DNA from: Bacillota bacterium
GTDB taxonomy: Bacteria; Bacillota_A; Clostridia; Christensenellales; Aristaeellaceae
DNA length: 26,405 nucleotides
Reading direction: 5' to 3'
NCBI GenBank assembly: GCA_023421735.1
Contig: JAEZSP010000032.1
Location: forward strand, 1 to 26,405
Shown here: one piece after another, positions 23,886-26,405 of the stretch
Numbering within the stretch: the stretch's first letter is position 1
How the letters are laid out: every line of letters begins with the position of its first letter
Notes under the pieces: generated by a model
What the model was told of the DNA's origin: nothing
Database searches by the model: none
The model's input: only the letters and a program-made list of their open reading frames with translations
Made by a program: the position numbers and the translations under genes

Positions 23886-23902
23886 GCTGTCCCTCCTCAT
23901 TG

Positions 23903-23935
23903 AAAAACCCCACCCCGGCGCGGGCCGGGATGGGG
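23903..23935 (-). terminator. Rho-independent terminator downstream of rplA
   Basis: Minus-strand CCCCATCCCGG and CCGGGGTGGGG form an 11-bp stem (one G-U pair) around a 6-base loop, followed by TTTTT. It should end the rpmG-secE-nusG-rplK-rplA transcript and precedes the NUDIX gene directly. Confidence 0.9.
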
Positions 23936-23947
23936 ATGCTCTATTTT

Positions 23948-24114
23948 CTAGGGTGACGCCGCACAAATGAAGTGGTGCGATGGCGAGCGGATTTTTTGTC
24001 AGGTGCAATTGCGGAAATCGAAGGTTGACTGGATGTCAATCGAGATTTCTGCAAGGAGCAGATGGCGAAAAAGCGGCCGTCAGCGCGCTGCTGAATTGTG
24101 CGGTGTTGCCCTAG
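23948..24114. mobile_element. 167-bp MITE-like full-length inverted repeat
   Basis: Both ends start CTAGGG and match at 16 of the first 19 positions when one is inverted (CTAGGGTGACGCCGCACAA against CTAGGGCAACACCGCACAA). With a few one-base gaps the pairing continues almost to the centre, where GTTGAC-TGGAT-GTCAAT closes the hairpin. CTAG at both edges could be a duplicated target fitting the YTAR-type targets of some IS5-family elements. It has no coding capacity. The right CTAG overlaps the rplA stop codon. The element lies between rplA and its terminator. Confidence 0.6.
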
Positions 24115-24797
24115 AACTTCAAGGGATTGAGCTTGATGCCCGGGCCCATGGTGCTGGAGACGACCGCCGAGCGAATGTAGGTGCCCTTCGCAGTGGCGGG
24201 CTTGGCCTTGATGACGGCCTCCATGAGCGCCCTGAGGTTGCCCTGAAGCTGCTCCGCGGTGAAGGAAGCCTTGCCCAGCGGGCAGTGGATGATGGCGGTC
24301 TTGTCGACGCGATATTCGACCTTACCGGCCTTGATGTCGTTGATGGCGCGGGTCACGTCCATGGAGACGGTGCCGCTCTTGGGGTTGGGCATGAGGCCCT
24401 TGGGGCCGAGCACACGGCCCAGGCGGCCAACGACGCCCATCATGTCCGGGGTGGCAACGCAGACGTCAAAACCGAACCAGCCGCCCTGAATCTTGGCGAC
24501 CATGTCCTCGGCGCCCACGAAGTCCGCGCCCGCAGCTTCGGCCTCGGTGGCCTTGTCGCCCTTGGCGAACACGAGCACGGTGACCTTTTTGCCGGTGCCG
24601 TTGGGGAGAACCACCGCGCCGCGGACCTGCTGGTCGGCATGGCGGGGATCGACGCCCAGACGCACGGATATTTCAACTGTCTCATCAAACTTAGCCTTGG
24701 CGGTCTGCTTGACCAGCGCCACGGCCTCCTCGGGATCGTACTGCTTTGCGCGGTCGATCAACTTGAGGCTATCGGAATAATTCTTGCCCTTCTTCAT
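24111..24797 (-). CDS. rplA: Ribosomal protein L1
   Basis: 228 residues, normal length. It binds 23S rRNA at the L1 stalk and, in many bacteria, represses its own mRNA. Recognised by [22 protein letters not shown], the segment [18 protein letters not shown], and [19 protein letters not shown], read as separate conserved blocks. AAGGAGGG precedes the ATG. The TAG stop lies within the CTAG edge of the inverted-repeat element. rplJ and rplL, which usually come next, are absent. Confidence 0.98.
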   Translation of the reverse strand: MKKGKNYSDSLKLIDRAKQYDPEEAVALVKQTAKAKFDETVEISVRLGVDPRHADQQVRGAVVLPNGTGKKVTVLVFAKGDKATEAEAAGADFVGAEDMVAKIQGGWFGFDVCVATPDMMGVVGRLGRVLGPKGLMPNPKSGTVSMDVTRAINDIKAGKVEYRVDKTAIIHCPLGKASFTAEQLQGNLRALMEAVIKAKPATAKGTYIRSAVVSSTMGPGIKLNPLKF

Positions 24798-24858
24798 GAA
24801 AAACCCTCCTTGTGGTCAAACGGATGGATGCATCCTCCCACATTCGTCGTTTCGTTTC

Positions 24859-25284
24859 TTAGTCGACGACGACCACGCCCATGGAGCGCGCGGTGCCGGC
24901 CACCATGCTCATTGCGGCCTCAACGGAGGCGGCGTTCAGATCGGGCATTTTCAGCTCTGCGATCTCGCGCACCTGCGCCTTGGTGATATTGGCGACCTTG
25001 TCGCGGTTGGGGCGGCCGGACGCATGCTCAAGGCCGCAGGCCTTCTTAATGAGCACCGCGGCGGGCGGCGTCTTGGTGATGAAGGTGAAGGACCGATCCT
25101 GATAGACCGTGATGACCACGGGAATCACGAGGCCAATCTGCTTGGCGGTGCGGTCGTTGAACTCCTTGCAAAAGCCGGGGATGTTCACGCCGTGCTGGCC
25201 GAGCGCGGGGCCGATGGGCGGCGCGGGCGTCGCCTTGCCGGCATTGACCTGCAGCTTGATGAGCGCAGTTACTTTCTTTGCCAT
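24859..25284 (-). CDS. rplK: Ribosomal protein L11
   Basis: 141 residues, normal length. It is part of the GTPase-associated centre of the 50S subunit. Marks are the opening [54 protein letters not shown] and the C-terminal [18 protein letters not shown] precedes the ATG. It lies between nusG and rplA in the standard order. Confidence 0.98.
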   Translation of the reverse strand: MAKKVTALIKLQVNAGKATPAPPIGPALGQHGVNIPGFCKEFNDRTAKQIGLVIPVVITVYQDRSFTFITKTPPAAVLIKKACGLEHASGRPNRDKVANITKAQVREIAELKMPDLNAASVEAAMSMVAGTARSMGVVVVD

Positions 25285-25344
25285 TGGGGGTATCCTCCTC
25301 TACATGTATGTGGTATAATCGGCGCTTTTTGCGCCTCCCACGCT

Positions 25345-25363
25345 GAAAACCCGCAAAAGCGGG
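25345..25363 (-). terminator. Hairpin between nusG and rplK
   Basis: Minus-strand CCCGC-TTTT-GCGGG followed by TTTTC, directly after the nusG stop. A second small hairpin, GGCGC-AAAAA-GCGCC, follows at 25321-25335. The stems are short, so partial termination or attenuation inside the operon is more likely than a full stop. Confidence 0.5.
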
Positions 25364-25366
25364 GAA

Positions 25367-25897
25367 TCAGTTGTCCTCGCGTATGACCTCGTCATACTGA
25401 AGGTCCACCGCCGTCTCACGCTTGAGCATGTTGACCATGACAGAGACGGTTTGTGTCCGCTCATCCATCTTGACGACGCGCCCCGTGAAGTTCTCAAAGA
25501 GCCCCGCGAGGATGCGGACGTTGTCGCCGACCTGAATGTCGATCTGGGTTGCGGGCTTCTGCTCGAAGATGGTCGCGAAGTCCGACTCGTTCAGCGGTGT
25601 CGGTTTGTTGCCGGCGCCCACAAAGCCCGTGACGCCGCGCGTGTTTCTGACAATGTACCACGACTCGTTCGTCATGAGCATCTTGACCATGACATAGCCG
25701 GGCAAAAGTTTCCGCTGCACGGTGCGCCGCTTGTTATTCTTGATCTCTGTGACGTCCTCGGTGGGAACCTTGATTTCGACGATCAGATCCTGCATGCCGT
25801 TATTTTCAACGGCCTTTTCAAGATTGACCTTGACCTTGTTCTCATATCCCGAGTAGGTATGTACCACATACCACTTGATGTCCTGATTGTCTGGCAT
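25367..25897 (-). CDS. nusG: Transcription termination/antitermination factor NusG
   Basis: 176 residues, usual length. An N-terminal NGN domain (KWYVVHTYSGYENKVK, LLPGYVMVKM, WYIVRNTRGVTGFVG) is followed by a C-terminal KOW domain (VGDNVRILAGLFENFTGRV). It binds RNA polymerase, controls pausing, and links to Rho or the ribosome. The start at MPDNQDIKW was chosen by family length; it has GGTGA 6 bases upstream and lies 13 bases after the secE stop. An earlier ATG would overlap secE. Confidence 0.97.
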   Translation of the reverse strand: MPDNQDIKWYVVHTYSGYENKVKVNLEKAVENNGMQDLIVEIKVPTEDVTEIKNNKRRTVQRKLLPGYVMVKMLMTNESWYIVRNTRGVTGFVGAGNKPTPLNESDFATIFEQKPATQIDIQVGDNVRILAGLFENFTGRVVKMDERTQTVSVMVNMLKRETAVDLQYDEVIREDN

Positions 25898-25910
25898 ATC
25901 CGTCACCCGC

Positions 25911-26180
25911 TCAGGCGATGGACACAAGGAGATTCACCAGTGCCCCCGAGCCAAGATCGATCAAATAGATGACGATGCCCATGAACACCATGAAACCCAG
26001 TGTGACCGCCGAGTAGACGAGGAGATCGTGCCTGGAGGCCCAAGTGACCTTCTTCAGCTCGTAATAGGTGTTCTTAAACGCCTTTGCGATGCCGAGAAAG
26101 AAGCGCTTCCACCAGTTCAGGAACCGCTTGATGAAGCTGGGTTTCTTGACGTCCTTCTGGTTCGCCGCCGGTTTGGCCAT
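25911..26180 (-). CDS. secE: Preprotein translocase subunit SecE
   Basis: 89 residues. A basic N-terminal extension is followed by the amphipathic helix FKNTYYELKKVTWASRHD, with the conserved KKVTWPS-like motif reading KKVTWAS, and a single membrane helix (about 56-78). It is the short Gram-positive form with one span and stabilises SecY in the translocon. AAGGA precedes the ATG at 9 bases. It lies between rpmG and nusG, as usual. Confidence 0.95.
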   Translation of the reverse strand: MAKPAANQKDVKKPSFIKRFLNWWKRFFLGIAKAFKNTYYELKKVTWASRHDLLVYSAVTLGFMVFMGIVIYLIDLGSGALVNLLVSIA

Positions 26181-26208
26181 ATTCTCACATCCTTAATCGC
26201 TAACGGGG

Positions 26209-26370
26209 TTAGCGGGTCTCCTTGTGCGCCGTATGCTTCCTGCAGAAGCGGCAATACTTGCTCATCTCGAGCCTGTCCGGATCGTTTTTCTTGTTCTTGA
26301 TGGTATTGTAATTGCGCTGCTTGCACTCCGCGCACGCGAGCGTTACCTTAACGCGCTTATCCGATGCCAT
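26209..26370 (-). CDS. rpmG: Ribosomal protein L33
   Basis: 53 residues, too short for many gene finders but clear. It opens [20 protein letters not shown]. The two pairs CAEC and CRFC form the zinc-binding version of L33. [20 protein letters not shown] is typical, and it ends HKETR. GGGAGG lies upstream. It is the first gene of the secE-nusG-rplKA cluster in this window. Confidence 0.95.
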   Translation of the reverse strand: MASDKRVKVTLACAECKQRNYNTIKNKKNDPDRLEMSKYCRFCRKHTAHKETR

Positions 26371-26405
26371 TTCGCCTGACACCTCCCGTATTCAAATTGC
26401 GACAC

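Overview
The window looks like chromosomal DNA from a high-GC anaerobic member of the Clostridia (Firmicutes). The evidence is a fused ispH-rpsA gene, a biotin-dependent sodium-pumping decarboxylase cluster, a thioredoxin-reductase-like flavoprotein without NADPH motifs, strong GGAGG ribosome sites, and the gene orders cmk-plsC-ispH/rpsA and rpmG-secE-nusG-rplK-rplA. I see no rRNA, tRNA, CRISPR array or phage genes.

Bases 1-4000 (minus strand) hold pepV, cmk and plsC as one overlapping operon that ends in a hairpin terminator. Downstream of it is an IspH-S1 fusion that runs off the left edge. Bases 4036-4320 carry no recognisable gene. Bases 4321-9579 (minus) form a five-gene unit: a CoA-type carboxyltransferase, a gamma/delta-type anchor, a biotin carrier, the sodium-pumping beta subunit, and a second, oxaloacetate/pyruvate-type carboxyltransferase. 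Two carboxyltransferases sharing one biotin carrier and one pump could act as two decarboxylases or as a transcarboxylase between oxaloacetate and an acyl-CoA.

Bases 9765-16017 (plus) encode three envelope proteins. The first is membrane-anchored with long Pro/Thr linkers and five copies of a Cys/His repeat. The second is a large polytopic GT-C-like membrane protein. The third is a lipoprotein with six peptidoglycan-binding repeats. A perfect 16-bp hairpin separates them from an unknown CxxC membrane protein and a DUF4867-like gene on the minus strand. That pair is divergent from argG-argH (17939-20661), which make arginine from citrulline and aspartate. Strong promoters face both ways between them, and a possible ArgR box lies in the argG leader.

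Bases 21066-21838 (minus) hold two small proteins, each with a membrane segment followed by a coiled coil; one ends in a Pro/Thr stalk. Bases 22011-23885 (minus) hold a NUDIX hydrolase, a thioredoxin-reductase-like flavoprotein probably independent of NADPH, and a chloramphenicol-phosphotransferase-like P-loop kinase. Bases 24111-26370 (minus) hold the start of the large ribosomal protein cluster. Between rplA and its terminator lies a 167-bp full-length inverted repeat with CTAG at both ends, which I read as a MITE-like hairpin element. This element and the decarboxylase cluster, the Cys/His repeat protein and the flavoprotein are the most interesting items.
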